Counted from the stretch's first letter, positions 24,530 to 32,856 are shown. The stretch is DNA of 64,000 nt from Cellulomonas telluris (GCF_004886325.1 NZ_QXFN01000004.1:62001-126000), one strand, 5' to 3'. Numbers and translations are program-made. The notes: a model not told the origin generated them from the sequence alone.

Positions 24530-24913
24530 ATGGCTCACGTGAAGGTGCACGGGCGTCGATCGGTCTGGGCCGCGCGTCGGGGCGAGGTCTCCGATGCGAT
24601 CCACCGCGCCGTGACGTCCGTCTGGGGACTGCCGGAGGAGAAGCGGTTCCACCGCTTCCTCTGGCTCGACGACGAGGACCTGGTCGCGCCGCGCGGTCAC
24701 GCCTACCTGGTCGTCGAGGTGCTGTGCTTCACCGGCCGCAGCCCGGCGGCCGTCCGCGCGCTGATCGCCGCGTTCTTCGACGACGTCGCACCGGCGCTCG
24801 GGCTCGGGCCCGACGACCTCGAGGTGATCGTCGTCGAGGCCCCGCCCACGCACTGGGGGATCCGTGGCCGCGCCGGTGACGAGCTGACGCTGGACTACCG
24901 CGTCGACGTCTGA
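24530..24913 (+). CDS. Tautomerase-superfamily protein
   Basis: This is a 127-residue protein with two beta-alpha-beta units, as in larger 4-oxalocrotonate tautomerase-like proteins. The usual Pro-1 after Met is replaced: the protein begins MAHVKVHG, so the catalytic N-terminal proline is absent. Conserved strands (HAYLVVEVLCFTGRSPAA, DLEVIVVEAPPTHWGIRG) match the DUF1904/tautomerase group. GAGGAGG precedes ATG 24530 by eight bases. It is divergent from yaaA. A tautomerase reaction is unlikely without Pro-1; the true role is unknown. Confidence 0.7.
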   Translation: MAHVKVHGRRSVWAARRGEVSDAIHRAVTSVWGLPEEKRFHRFLWLDDEDLVAPRGHAYLVVEVLCFTGRSPAAVRALIAAFFDDVAPALGLGPDDLEVIVVEAPPTHWGIRGRAGDELTLDYRVDV

Positions 24914-24924
24914 CTCCCGGGGGG

Positions 24925-24954
24925 TTGATAGGCAAGCGGGCACTTGCCTATGGT
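24925..24954 (+). promoter_or_regulatory. Promoter with palindromic operator of the arsR-VOC operon
   Basis: TTGATA (24925-24930) and TATGGT (24949-24954) are 18 bases apart. Between and overlapping them lies a perfect 9-bp inverted repeat, ATAGGCAAG (24928-24936) and CTTGCCTAT (24943-24951), with a 6-base spacer. A dimeric repressor bound here would block RNA polymerase. The -10 ends six bases before the GTG of the regulator, so the mRNA is leaderless. Autorepression by the ArsR-type protein is inferred from position. Confidence 0.8.
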
Positions 24955-24960
24955 GGGTCC

Positions 24961-25245
24961 GTGGCCGACATCTTCCACGCGCTGGACGACGAGACCCGCA
25001 GGCTGGTGCTCGACGAGCTCGCCGCGCGGGACGGGCTGACGCTGTTCGACATCTGCACCGCCCTCGTGACGCGCCACGGCGTGAGCATGAGCCGTCAGGC
25101 CGTCTCCCAGCACCTCGCGGTGCTCGAGTCGGCCGGTCTGGTGTCGACGGAGCGCCGCGGCCGGTCCAAGTTCCACCACTTCCACCCCGAGCCGCTCGCC
25201 GAGATCACGCGGCGGTGGCCCCCCGACGCCAGGAGTGCACCATGA
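24961..25245 (+). CDS. ArsR-family transcriptional regulator
   Basis: This is a 94-residue winged helix-turn-helix protein. VADIFHALDDETRRLVLDEL is the typical ArsR first helix and MSRQAVSQHLAVLESAGLV (near residues 42-60) is the recognition helix-turn-helix. STERRGRSKFHHFHPEPL is the wing. No metal-binding CxC is present, so it is of the non-metal type often paired with VOC or SRPBCC genes. GTG 24961 is favoured over an upstream start because the operator and promoter occupy 24925-24954. It overlaps the VOC gene by four bases. Confidence 0.9.
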   Translation: MADIFHALDDETRRLVLDELAARDGLTLFDICTALVTRHGVSMSRQAVSQHLAVLESAGLVSTERRGRSKFHHFHPEPLAEITRRWPPDARSAP

Positions 25246-25643
25246 GGATCGAGCTGACCAGCGTGTTCGTGGACGACCAGCGCAAGGCGCTGGCCTTCTA
25301 CACCGACGTCCTGGGCTTCGTGAAGCGGCACGACGTGCCGCTCGGCGACGCCGCCTGGCTCACGGTCGTGTCGCCCGAGCGGCCCGACGGCCCGGAGCTG
25401 CTGCTCGAGCCCGCCGGCCACCCGGCCGTGAAGCCGTACCGCGACGCGCTCGTCGAGGACGGCATCCCGCTGATCCAGCTCGCGGTCGACGACGTGCACG
25501 CCGAGCACCAGCGGCTCACCGCCCGGGGCGTCGTGTTCACGCAGCCGCCCACCGACATCGGCACCGCGCACGTCGCCGTCTTCGACGACACGTGCGGCAA
25601 CCTCGTGCAGATCGTCGCGATGAAGCCGGCCGCCGCGCAGTAG
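25242..25643 (+). CDS. VOC-family (glyoxalase-like) protein
   Basis: The 133-residue protein is a single vicinal-oxygen-chelate domain with two beta-alpha-beta-beta-beta units: LTSVFVDDQRKALAFYTDVL and LIQLAVDDVHAEHQRLTARG. It ends VFDDTCGNLVQIVAMK, where the Glu/Asp metal ligand position is uncertain. Such ArsR-linked VOC proteins are often annotated as glyoxalase or bleomycin-resistance-like; the substrate is not known. ATG 25242 overlaps the arsR stop (ATGA). The pair is probably induced when a ligand releases the repressor from the palindrome upstream. Confidence 0.9.
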   Translation: MRIELTSVFVDDQRKALAFYTDVLGFVKRHDVPLGDAAWLTVVSPERPDGPELLLEPAGHPAVKPYRDALVEDGIPLIQLAVDDVHAEHQRLTARGVVFTQPPTDIGTAHVAVFDDTCGNLVQIVAMKPAAAQ

Positions 25644-25704
25644 CCCGCGCGCGGCCCTGCGGGGCCGTTGTCCGGCGCGTCCACGCGGGTCTAGCGTCGC
25701 GGGG

Positions 25705-26511
25705 ATGGGGGACGCCGCCGAGCCGGCCCGGTTCCACCACGCCGAGCACGGCACGGGTCGCCCCGTGCTGGTGCTGCACGGCGGGGGCGTCGACCACCGC
25801 GAGGCGGAGGCGTGCTTCGACCCGGCGCTGGACCGCGCCGGGCTGCGGCGGCTCTACCCGGACCTGCCGGGGTCGGGTCGCACGCCGGCGCCGGACGGGC
25901 TGCGCAGCGCCGACGACGTCGTGGACGCGCTGCTCTCGTGGGCCGACGCTGTCGTCGACAGGCAGCGCTACCTGCTGGTCGGGCACTCCGCCGGCGCCTA
26001 CCTCGCCCGCGGCATGGCGTCGCGCCGCCCGGAGCGCGTGGCCGGTCTGGCGCTCGTCTGCCCGCTGCTGGCAGACGTCCGGGACGTGCCGGCGCACCGG
26101 GTGCTCGTGCCGGCGCCGGAGCCGATCGGGGACGACGGCTTCCGCGACTACTTCGTCGTGCACACGCGCGCGATGCTCGACCGGTACGAGCGGTACGTCG
26201 CCCCCGGCGCGGCCCTCCAGGACGCAGCGGCGGAGGCCCGGATCGGCGAGCGGTGGCTGCTCACCGAGGGGCCCGCGTACCCGGGTCCGACGCTGGTCGT
26301 CGCCGGACGGCTCGACTCGACGGTCGGGTACGCCGCCGCGGTCGACCTCCTCGGCGTCCACCCGCGCGCCTCGCTCGCGGTGGTCGACGGTGCAGGTCAC
26401 GCCCTGCCGCACGAGCGGCCGGAGGTCCTGGGCGCGCTCCTCGGGGAGTGGCTCGAGCGTGTCGATGCCACGCAGCGAGCGGTGCCCGGCGGCGGCCCGC
26501 AGGGCGGATGA
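25705..26511 (+). CDS. Alpha/beta hydrolase
   Basis: This is a 268-residue alpha/beta-hydrolase. The oxyanion-hole segment is VLVLHGGGVDH (near residue 24), the nucleophile elbow is LLVGHSAGAYL (Ser near 94), and the acid and base follow in VVAGRLDSTVG (near 200) and VDGAGHALP (near 230). The substrate is unknown. ATG 25705 follows a TAGCGT -10 by seven bases, so the mRNA is leaderless. The 3' end touches the 3' end of RNase P RNA, which is transcribed from the other strand; the stop codon lies within the P1 arm. Confidence 0.87.
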   Translation: MGDAAEPARFHHAEHGTGRPVLVLHGGGVDHREAEACFDPALDRAGLRRLYPDLPGSGRTPAPDGLRSADDVVDALLSWADAVVDRQRYLLVGHSAGAYLARGMASRRPERVAGLALVCPLLADVRDVPAHRVLVPAPEPIGDDGFRDYFVVHTRAMLDRYERYVAPGAALQDAAAEARIGERWLLTEGPAYPGPTLVVAGRLDSTVGYAAAVDLLGVHPRASLAVVDGAGHALPHERPEVLGALLGEWLERVDATQRAVPGGGPQGG

Positions 26512-26901
26512 GTCAGCCGGTACGCCGGGTTCTGTCCCCGTGCGCGGTCGCCCGCGCGCGGGTGGCGGCCATCCATCTACGACGTACGTTGCCGCACGCC
26601 TCCAGCGGCCTACCCGGGAGCTCGGGCGGGCAGCCCTCGGACGCTCCCTGTCTGGCCTTGCTCCGGGTGGGGTTTACCTAGCCGCACCGGTCACCCGGCA
26701 CGCTGGTGGTCTCTTGCACCACCGTTTCACCCTTACCCCGCACGTCCGGCGGACCGGTCGTGCGTGGCGGTCTGTTCTCTGTGGCACTGTCCCGCGGGTC
26801 ACCCCGGGTGGGTGTTACCCACCACCCTGCCCTGCGGAGCCCGGACGTTCCTCGGCGGTCCCTCCGGGGAGGGGCCGACGCGGCCGCCTGGCTGACTCAT
26901 C
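26507..26901 (-). ncRNA. rnpB: RNase P RNA, class A
   Basis: The reverse strand reads as bacterial type A RNase P RNA, the catalytic RNA that trims tRNA 5' ends. P1 is a perfect 12-bp helix, GATGAGTCAGCC (26507-26518) with GGCTGACTCATC (26890-26901). The conserved 5' core GAGGAACGTCCGGGCTCC and the region reading AGGGCAGGGTGGTGGGTAAC (P10-P12) are present. So are the 3' conserved ACAGAACCCGGCGTACC end and the GGATGGATGG region. Length is about 395 bases, normal for actinobacteria. The upstream DUF817 reading frame on the same strand runs into its 5' part. Confidence 0.96.
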
Positions 26902-27840
26902 CGCACCGGACAGCCTACCGGCCGGGGCGGGTTCCCCGGACGCCGCCGGCGTGCCGGGCGGCTGCGGCGGGTACACCCACGCGACGAGCACGACCGAGAT
27001 GAGCATGAGCAGGAACCAGGAGCCGAGCTTGCTCAGCGACACCAGGTGCCAGCCGTCGGCCTGCGACGGGTAGAGCCAGGCGTCGGCGTACGTGGCGACG
27101 TTCTCGGCGACCCAGATCGCGGTCGCGACCAGCAGGAACGCGACGACCACCGGCATGCGCCAGGTGCTCGCGTGGACGCGGTAGTGCATGACGGTCCGGC
27201 CGAACACCAGCAGGACCGCCGCCACGAGCAGCCAGCGCGCGTCCGCCACCCAGTGGTGGGTGAAGAAGTTCGCGTACACCGCGGCGGCGACCAGGGCGGT
27301 GAGCCACCGGCGCGGCCACCGGTCGAACCGCAGGTCGAAGATGCGGAACGTGCGCACCAGGTAGGAGCCGACGGCCGCGTACATGAACCCCGAGTAGAGC
27401 GGCACGTCACCGATCCGCAGGACGCCGTCGGCGGCGTAGGCCCACGACCCGACGTGGGTCTTGAAGACCTCCATCACGGTCCCGACGACGTGGAACAGAC
27501 CCACGACGCGCATCTCCCGCGCCGTCTCCAGGCGCGTGACGAGCATGAGCACCTGCAGCGCGACGGCGGCGAGCGTCAGCGCGTCGTCACGCGCGAGAGC
27601 GGCGCCGTCGGGGTACCAGAACCGCGCGGCGAGCAGCAGCGCGAGCATGAGCGCGCCGAACAGGCACGCCCAGGCCTGCTTGAGGACGAACACCACGAGC
27701 TCGAGCGCCCCGGTGCGCCAGCCCCGCTCGCCCAGGGCGCGCAGGCGGCGGTGCGCCCACCGGTCGATGCGCTCCTCGACGCCCGTGAAGCCACGCTCGG
27801 CGGGCGGGACCACGGGGGCGGGGGAGCGGCGGCGCAGCAC
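26815..27840 (-). CDS. DUF817 family membrane protein
   Basis: This 341-residue protein has about eight membrane segments. The family is recognised from ARFWYPDGAALARDDAL, THVGSWAYAADGVLRIGDVPLYSGFMYAAVGSYLV (near 125-165) and FFTHHWVADARWLL. Function is unknown; the YoaT-like family is membrane bound. GTG 27840 follows GGTGGGAG. The last 30 or so residues (from GADESARRPRR) are translated from the start of the RNase P RNA gene, because the frame has no stop before 26815. This tail is unlike any normal membrane-protein end, so the domain itself probably finishes near 26910. Confidence 0.85.
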   Translation of the reverse strand: MLRRRSPAPVVPPAERGFTGVEERIDRWAHRRLRALGERGWRTGALELVVFVLKQAWACLFGALMLALLLAARFWYPDGAALARDDALTLAAVALQVLMLVTRLETAREMRVVGLFHVVGTVMEVFKTHVGSWAYAADGVLRIGDVPLYSGFMYAAVGSYLVRTFRIFDLRFDRWPRRWLTALVAAAVYANFFTHHWVADARWLLVAAVLLVFGRTVMHYRVHASTWRMPVVVAFLLVATAIWVAENVATYADAWLYPSQADGWHLVSLSKLGSWFLLMLISVVLVAWVYPPQPPGTPAASGEPAPAGRLSGADESARRPRRPLPGGTAEERPGSAGQGGG

Positions 27841-27919
27841 GCTCCCACCTCAGCACCAGCGCCGGGCGGGGCGCTCGCAGACCGCGCGAGAGCCCCGGGC
27901 GGGTTGGGTGGACGTCCTG

Positions 27920-27955
27920 TGCTCAGAAGCTCGCGCCTGCTCAGAAGCTCGCGCC
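27920..27955. repeat. 18-bp tandem duplication at the VOC gene stop
   Basis: TGCTCAGAAGCTCGCGCC is present twice head to tail (27920-27937 and 27938-27955) without a mismatch. The copy at 27938 holds the last codons and stop (GASF-stop) of the reverse-strand VOC gene, and the other repeats them just past the stop. This looks like a recent slippage event with no effect on the protein. Confidence 0.9.
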
Positions 27956-28363
27956 GGCGGGGGTGTCCGGCTCCGAGGCGGACGCCTCCGCGGCGGCGAG
28001 CTGTGCCGGGGTGCTGCGCAGCAGGCAGAACTCGTTGCCCTCCGGGTCGGCGAGCACCTGCCAGGCGACGTCGCCCTGCCCGACGTCGACGCGGGTCGCG
28101 CCGAGCTCCAGCAGGCGGGCCAGCTCCGTCTCCTGGTCCGAGCCGTCGGCGGGCCGGATGTCGGGGTGGAGGCGGTTCTTCACGCGCCGCTCGTCGGGCA
28201 CGCGCAGGAAGAGCCACGGCGTCGCGGACCCGTCCGGAGGCGCGATCTCGACCTCCTCGTCGTCCTCCTCCGTCACCGGCCAGCCGAGCACCTGCGACCA
28301 CCAGCGGGCGAGCGCGGCGGGGTCGGCGGCGTCGATGCAGATCTGGGACACGACCACGGGCAT
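27941..28363 (-). CDS. VOC-family (glyoxalase-like) protein
   Basis: This is a 140-residue single-domain VOC protein of the Glyoxalase_6 type: QICIDAADPAALARWWSQVL at the start, then HPDIRPADGSDQETELARLLELGATRV, and VLADPEGNEFCLL with the family's Glu near residue 112. Substrate unknown. TAGCGT lies exactly seven bases before ATG 28363, so it can be made from its own leaderless mRNA. The same frame is also open upstream into a DUF6191-like sequence with no stop between, so a longer fusion protein is possible. Confidence 0.85.
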   Translation of the reverse strand: MPVVVSQICIDAADPAALARWWSQVLGWPVTEEDDEEVEIAPPDGSATPWLFLRVPDERRVKNRLHPDIRPADGSDQETELARLLELGATRVDVGQGDVAWQVLADPEGNEFCLLRSTPAQLAAAEASASEPDTPAGASF

Positions 28364-28693
28364 GCGCCTCACGCTAGGGGAGGGCGCGCCTCGTCGCGCG
28401 TCCTCCTCGTGCCGCAGCACGACCGGCCCGGCGTCGAGGTCGAACGGCGGTGCGGCGTCACCCTCGCGGACGACGTCGAGGCGCTGACGCTCCTGCTCCT
28501 CGACGAGGTGCTTGTGCGCCGGCTGGAAGACCTCGACGAAGTCCGGCAGCAGCCCGCCCCCGCCCGTGACCCCGGAGCCGGACCGCACGGACAGGCGGAA
28601 CCGGTCGAACCACCCGCGGGCGACGGCCCGGTCGAGCAGGACGAGGACGACCGCCGCACCGGCGACCACGAGCACCCAGCCGAGCGCAGCCAT
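27941..28693 (-). CDS. DUF6191-like protein, open in frame into the VOC gene
   Basis: From ATG 28693 the frame encodes one membrane segment (LGWVLVVAGAAVVLVLLD), then GGLLPDFVEVFQPAHKHLVEEQERQRLD and PPFDLDAGPVVLRHEE. This is the pattern of small DUF6191 proteins of about 90-100 residues. No stop follows at the expected place; the frame passes ARRGAPSPSVRR and enters the VOC protein, giving 250 residues. Either the two are fused or a stop was lost recently, because a leaderless promoter for the VOC gene lies in the joining segment. The first 110 codons (28364-28693) are the unique part of this entry. Confidence 0.6.
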   Translation of the reverse strand: MAALGWVLVVAGAAVVLVLLDRAVARGWFDRFRLSVRSGSGVTGGGGLLPDFVEVFQPAHKHLVEEQERQRLDVVREGDAAPPFDLDAGPVVLRHEEDARRGAPSPSVRRMPVVVSQICIDAADPAALARWWSQVLGWPVTEEDDEEVEIAPPDGSATPWLFLRVPDERRVKNRLHPDIRPADGSDQETELARLLELGATRVDVGQGDVAWQVLADPEGNEFCLLRSTPAQLAAAEASASEPDTPAGASF

Positions 28694-28696
28694 GCA

Positions 28697-28713
28697 CCCC
28701 TGGATACCAGGGG
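28697..28713 (-). terminator. Small hairpin after the desaturase gene
   Basis: A 7-bp stem CCCCTGG/CCAGGGG with an ATA loop lies eight bases past the desaturase stop on the reverse strand and just before the DUF6191-like start. It could terminate the former. Confidence 0.45.
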
Positions 28714-28720
28714 CGGGGCG

Positions 28721-29806
28721 TCAGCGGTACTGCGCGCGCACCGGGCAGTCGAAGGGGTCACGAGCCCCGAGCCCGACCTGGTTCAGGTAGCGCACGACGA
28801 TCGCGTACGACTGCACCAGCGACGTCTCGGTGTAGGGGACGCCGGTGCGCTCGCAGTGCGCCCGGACGATCTGCCGGGCCCGGGCCAGGTGCGGCCGCGG
28901 CATGCTCGGGAAGAGGTGGTGCTCGATCTGCGCGTCCAGGCCGCCCATGAGCATGGTCACGAAGCGCCCGCCGCCGATGTTGCGCGACGTGAGCACCTGC
29001 TTCGAGAGGAAGTCCAGGCGGCTGTTCTCGGGGACCATCAGCATCCCCTTGTGGTTGGGCGCGAACGACGCACCCATGTACACGCCGAACACGGCGAGCT
29101 GCACCGCGAGGAACGCGGCGGCCATGCCGAGCGGCAGCGCCCACAGGATCAGCGCCACGTACAGCGACAGGCGCAGGCCGATGACGACCAGCTCCAGCGT
29201 GCGCGTCCGGCTGGGAGGGGCGGCCGCGAGGCTCTTGATCGCGACGACGTGCAGGTTCAGGCCCTCGAGCGTGAGCAGCGGGAAGAAGAGCCAACCCTGC
29301 CGCTTGACGATGTGGCGGACGAAGCCGCGGGTCTCGCGGGCGTGCTCCTCGAGGAACACGATCGTGTCCGGCGCGATGTCCGGGTCCTTGCCGACCCGGT
29401 TGGGGTTGGCGTGGTGGCGCGTGTGCTTGCTCATCCACCACTGGTGGCTGATCCCGACGACCCCGTTGGCGAGCACCCGTCCCAGGCGGTCGTTCGCCGG
29501 CCCCGAGCGCAGCACCTGCCGGTGCGAGGCCTCGTGCGCGACGAACGCGAACTGCGTGAGCAGGAGGCCGAGCAGGCCTGCGACGAGCAGCTGCCACCAC
29601 GAGTGGCCGAGCAGCACGAACGCGACGGCCAGCGCGACGAGCGCCGCGGTGAGGCCGGAGAGCAGCGCGACGTAGAAGCCGACGGTCCTGCCCAGCAGCC
29701 CCTCCGCCTTCACCTCCGCCGACAGCTCGTGGTAGGTGCCGGCCGCCGCCTCACGGGGTGAGGTCGTGCGGGGTGCGGACGCGGTGCTGACGGGTGCAGG
29801 AGCCAC
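28721..29806 (-). CDS. Membrane fatty acid desaturase
   Basis: This is a 361-residue di-iron membrane desaturase with all three His boxes: VAHEASHRQ (near residue 90), SKHTRHHANPN (near 126) and AQIEHHLFPSMPR (near 292). Four membrane segments lie in two pairs (near 45-90 and 200-240). It inserts a double bond into an acyl chain, using electrons from a reductase not coded here. The family includes DesA3-type and linoleoyl-CoA desaturase-like enzymes; the exact position is not readable. GTG 29806 follows GGAGG by four bases. It may work with the fab products to adjust membrane fluidity. Confidence 0.92.
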   Translation of the reverse strand: MAPAPVSTASAPRTTSPREAAAGTYHELSAEVKAEGLLGRTVGFYVALLSGLTAALVALAVAFVLLGHSWWQLLVAGLLGLLLTQFAFVAHEASHRQVLRSGPANDRLGRVLANGVVGISHQWWMSKHTRHHANPNRVGKDPDIAPDTIVFLEEHARETRGFVRHIVKRQGWLFFPLLTLEGLNLHVVAIKSLAAAPPSRTRTLELVVIGLRLSLYVALILWALPLGMAAAFLAVQLAVFGVYMGASFAPNHKGMLMVPENSRLDFLSKQVLTSRNIGGGRFVTMLMGGLDAQIEHHLFPSMPRPHLARARQIVRAHCERTGVPYTETSLVQSYAIVVRYLNQVGLGARDPFDCPVRAQYR

Positions 29807-29947
29807 ATGACCTCCAGGGCGCGGTTCGACTTCCCAGCCGTTGGGGGAGCGGATGCTCGTCGTGCGGATGCGATCGACAGTACGTGGGCCGCGCAGGGAA
29901 CGCGCGGTGGCTAACCCACCAACCCGGCCGGCGGAGGAGGGACGGCG

Positions 29948-30730
29948 TCAGTGCGCGCCCTGGGCGGCGAGGCGCGCCGCACCGACGATCCCCGCCGCGT
30001 TGCGCAGGCCCGCGGGCACGACGGGCGTGCGCAGGTCGAGCAGCGGGAGGAACTCCTGGTGCTTCTTGCTGACCCCGCCGCCGACCACGATGAGGTCCGG
30101 CCAGAACAGGTTCTCGACGACGGTGAAGTAGCGCTGCAGGCGCTCCGCCCACTGCGGGAACGTCAGTCCCTCGCGGTCGCGGGCGGCGTCGGAGGCGCGC
30201 GTCTCGGCGTCGTGGCCGTCGACCTCGAGGTGCCCGAGCTCGGTGTTCGGCACCAGGACGCCGTCCACCACCAGGCAGGACCCGATGCCGGTGCCGAGGG
30301 TCACGACCAGCACCACGCCCGGCACGCCCTTCGCGGCGCCGTACTGGACCTCGGCGTACCCCGCGGCGTCGGCGTCGTTGACGGCGAGGACCCGGCGGCC
30401 CGTCGCCGCCCCGATCGTCTTCTCGACGTCCGTGCCGATCCACGACTTGTCGACGTTCGCCGCGGACTGCGCGACGCCGTGCAGGATCACGGCCGGGAAC
30501 GTCACGCCGATCGGGACGTCCTTGGCGAGGTCGAACGAGTCGACCACCTCGGCGACGGTCTGCGCGACGGCGGCGGGCGTCGCCGGCTGCGGCGTCGGGA
30601 TGCGCACGCGCTCGGCCGCGAACTCGCCGGTCTCGAGGTCGACGGGTGCGCCCTTGATGCCGGACCCGCCGATGTCGATGCCGAACGCGGTCGAGACCTT
30701 GTGCTTCTTGTGCTTGGCGTCGTTGCTCAT
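29948..30730 (-). CDS. ppgK: Polyphosphate glucokinase
   Basis: PpgK phosphorylates glucose using polyphosphate or ATP and is typical of actinobacteria. The 260-residue protein is a ROK-family kinase with the phosphate motif [16 protein letters not shown] (near residue 17), the catalytic Asp in [14 protein letters not shown] (near 118) and the second phosphate motif [13 protein letters not shown] (near 142). [12 protein letters not shown] matches polyphosphate-type enzymes. ATG 30730 overlaps the map stop (ATGA). The first residues are Lys/His-rich. The pairing with methionine aminopeptidase looks like chance packing rather than a pathway. Confidence 0.94.
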   Translation of the reverse strand: MSNDAKHKKHKVSTAFGIDIGGSGIKGAPVDLETGEFAAERVRIPTPQPATPAAVAQTVAEVVDSFDLAKDVPIGVTFPAVILHGVAQSAANVDKSWIGTDVEKTIGAATGRRVLAVNDADAAGYAEVQYGAAKGVPGVVLVVTLGTGIGSCLVVDGVLVPNTELGHLEVDGHDAETRASDAARDREGLTFPQWAERLQRYFTVVENLFWPDLIVVGGGVSKKHQEFLPLLDLRTPVVPAGLRNAAGIVGAARLAAQGAH

Positions 30731-31599
30731 GGCAGCGTCAGGACCTCCGCCCCGTCGTCGGTGACCAGCAGGGTGTGCTCGAACTGCGCCGACCGGCTGC
30801 GGTCGGCGGTGACGACCGTCCAGCCGTCGTCCCACATCTCCCAGTCGGCCGTCCCGAGGTCGAGCATCGGCTCGATCGTGAACACCATGCCGGGCTGGAT
30901 GACGGTGTCGTAGGCGGGGGCGGCGTCGTAGTGCGGGACGACCAGCCCGGTGTGGAACGCCGGCCCGACGCCGTGCCCCGTGAAGTCCCGCACGACGCCG
31001 TACCCGAAGCGGTGCGCGTACTTCTCGATCACCCGGCCGACGACGTTGATCTCGCGGCCGGGCCGCACCGCCCGGATGCCGCGCTCGAGCGCCTCGCGCG
31101 TCCGCTCGACGAGCAGCCGCGACTCCTCGTCGACGTCCCCCGCGAGGAACGTCGCGTTCGTGTCGCCGTGGACGCCGTCGACGAACGCGGTGATGTCGAC
31201 GTTGACGATGTCGCCGTCCTGCACGACGGTCGAGTCCGGGATGCCGTGGCAGATGACCTCGTTGACGGACGTGCAGATCGACTTCGGGAACCCGCGGTAG
31301 CCGAGCGTCGAGGGGTAGGCGCCCCGGTCGACGAGGAACTGGTGACCGATCGCGTCGAGCTCGTCGGTCGTCACCCCGGGCCGCACGTGGCGGCCGACCT
31401 CCTGCAGCGCCTGCGCGGCGAGCCGGGCGGCGACGCGGATGCGGGCGACCGTGTCGGGGTCGAACACGTCGGGCCCGCGCCAGGGGGCAGGGGCGGGACG
31501 GTCGACGTACTCGGGGCGGGGGATGCTCGCGGGCACCGGTCGCCGCGGGCTGACGCGCCCGGGGACGAGTGCGGCGCGCGACGCGTGGACCGGCGGCAT
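30727..31599 (-). CDS. map: Methionine aminopeptidase, type I
   Basis: This enzyme removes the initiator Met after deformylation, so it acts after the def product. The 290-residue protein has an N-terminal extension of about 40 residues with PxxP motifs, as in the MapB-like class of actinobacteria. Metal ligands are seen in [19 protein letters not shown] (two Asp), [13 protein letters not shown] (His), FTIEPML (Glu) and AQFEHTLLV (Glu). TAGACT lies seven bases before ATG 31599, so it is leaderless. It is followed by ppgK with a 4-base overlap. Confidence 0.94.
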   Translation of the reverse strand: MPPVHASRAALVPGRVSPRRPVPASIPRPEYVDRPAPAPWRGPDVFDPDTVARIRVAARLAAQALQEVGRHVRPGVTTDELDAIGHQFLVDRGAYPSTLGYRGFPKSICTSVNEVICHGIPDSTVVQDGDIVNVDITAFVDGVHGDTNATFLAGDVDEESRLLVERTREALERGIRAVRPGREINVVGRVIEKYAHRFGYGVVRDFTGHGVGPAFHTGLVVPHYDAAPAYDTVIQPGMVFTIEPMLDLGTADWEMWDDGWTVVTADRSRSAQFEHTLLVTDDGAEVLTLP

Positions 31600-31672
31600 G
31601 CCTGGCAGTCTACGGAAGGTACGGCCGGCCACCCGCCGGGGAGCGGCGGGCCACCGGCAGGACGGAGGGACC

Positions 31673-31843
31673 GTGGCGGACTACTGGTACAACATCAGCA
31701 CCGGCCAGGTGGAGGAGGGCCCGCGCAGCGCGTGGTCCCAGCGCATGGGTCCGTACAAGACCCGCGAGGAGGCCGAGCAGGCTCTCGACCGGGCCCGGCG
31801 CCGCAACGAGGCGTGGGACGCGGAGGACGCCGAGGACCGCTGA
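31673..31843 (+). CDS. Small SPOR-like conserved protein
   Basis: This is a 56-residue acidic protein: [20 protein letters not shown], then [24 protein letters not shown]. The pattern of strand, [13 protein letters not shown] and helix resembles half of a SPOR domain and is common in actinobacterial small proteins next to map or panB. GTG 31673 follows GGAGGGA by a few bases. The length is too short for a complete SPOR domain. Function is unknown. Confidence 0.75.
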   Translation: MADYWYNISTGQVEEGPRSAWSQRMGPYKTREEAEQALDRARRRNEAWDAEDAEDR

Positions 31844-31866
31844 CCGCGCAGGAGGCGGCCGCCCCG

Positions 31867-32856
31867 TCAGCGCCGAGCGAGCACGGCGACGAGCGGGCGG
31901 TGGTCGCTCGCCCCGACCGCCGGCAGGACCTCGGCGTCCACGACCCGCCAGGCGCGGTCGTCGACGAGCACGTGGTCGATGGGTGCGGACAGGAGCGTCG
32001 GCGCCGCCGCCGGCCACGTCCCCTGCGCCGCCTCGCCGGCCGCGCGCGCGGCGTCGACGCACGGCGCCGTGTCGCGCAGGGCCGGGTGGTCGAGGGTGGC
32101 GTTCAGGTCGCCCGCCACGACGACGTCGGGCGTCGACCGGCACGCGTCCGCGACCACCCGGCCCTCGGCCCGCCACGCAGGCATCGCCCCGCGGACCGTC
32201 GGCGCGAGCGGGTGCGCGGCCACGAGCACCGGGCCGTCACCGTCCGGCCGGGCCAGGAGCGTGCCGAGCCGGTTGTCCAGGCTCTGCGCCTGCGGATAGG
32301 TGCCCACGTGGTGCGCGACGAGGAGCGACGTCCCCGCGATCCCCGGCACGGTGCTCGCCGCGTGGTGCACCTGCCACCCGTCGGCGGGCAGCAGGTCGGC
32401 GAGCGCCTCGGCCGTGGACGCCGACGTCTCCGGCAGCGCGACGACGTCCGCGTCCACGTCGGTGACGAGCGTGGCCAGCGTCGCCGCGGGCACCGCGTCG
32501 AGCGTGTTGAACGTGAGCACGACGAGGTCCGCGCCGGGCCCGGACGCGGCGCTCGCCGCCGTCGGACCGGTCCCCGTCGTCGGCACGGACCGGACGGCCA
32601 GCACGGCGACCTGCGCGACCGCGACGGCGGCGCAGGCGACCGCCAGGGGGAGCAGCGCCCGACGGGCGCGCCGGACCAGCGCGAGGACGACCAGCAGCGC
32701 GGCGGCCGCGAGAGCCGCGAGCAGTGCGACGAGACCGCGCAGCGCGACCACCTGCGCGAGCGGCCAGGCCCCGGCGCCGAGGGGGACGACGGTGGCCAGG
32801 CCGGCGGCCAGGACCCCCGCGGTGGCGACCCCCGCGACGAGCCGGCCCGCGCTCAC
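31867..32856 (-). CDS. Endonuclease/exonuclease/phosphatase family membrane protein
   Basis: This 329-residue protein has three N-terminal membrane segments (about residues 5-100). An EEP catalytic domain follows, with Asn in [11 protein letters not shown], Glu in [10 protein letters not shown], Asp-Asn in [12 protein letters not shown] and the closing [10 protein letters not shown]. The domain cuts phosphodiester bonds and probably faces outside the cell; the substrate is unknown. The GTG start at 32856 overlaps the panB stop (GTGA), so it is coupled to panB though no shared pathway is evident. Its 3' end is 23 bases from the SPOR-like gene, facing it. Confidence 0.85.
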   Translation of the reverse strand: MSAGRLVAGVATAGVLAAGLATVVPLGAGAWPLAQVVALRGLVALLAALAAAALLVVLALVRRARRALLPLAVACAAVAVAQVAVLAVRSVPTTGTGPTAASAASGPGADLVVLTFNTLDAVPAATLATLVTDVDADVVALPETSASTAEALADLLPADGWQVHHAASTVPGIAGTSLLVAHHVGTYPQAQSLDNRLGTLLARPDGDGPVLVAAHPLAPTVRGAMPAWRAEGRVVADACRSTPDVVVAGDLNATLDHPALRDTAPCVDAARAAGEAAQGTWPAAAPTLLSAPIDHVLVDDRAWRVVDAEVLPAVGASDHRPLVAVLARR

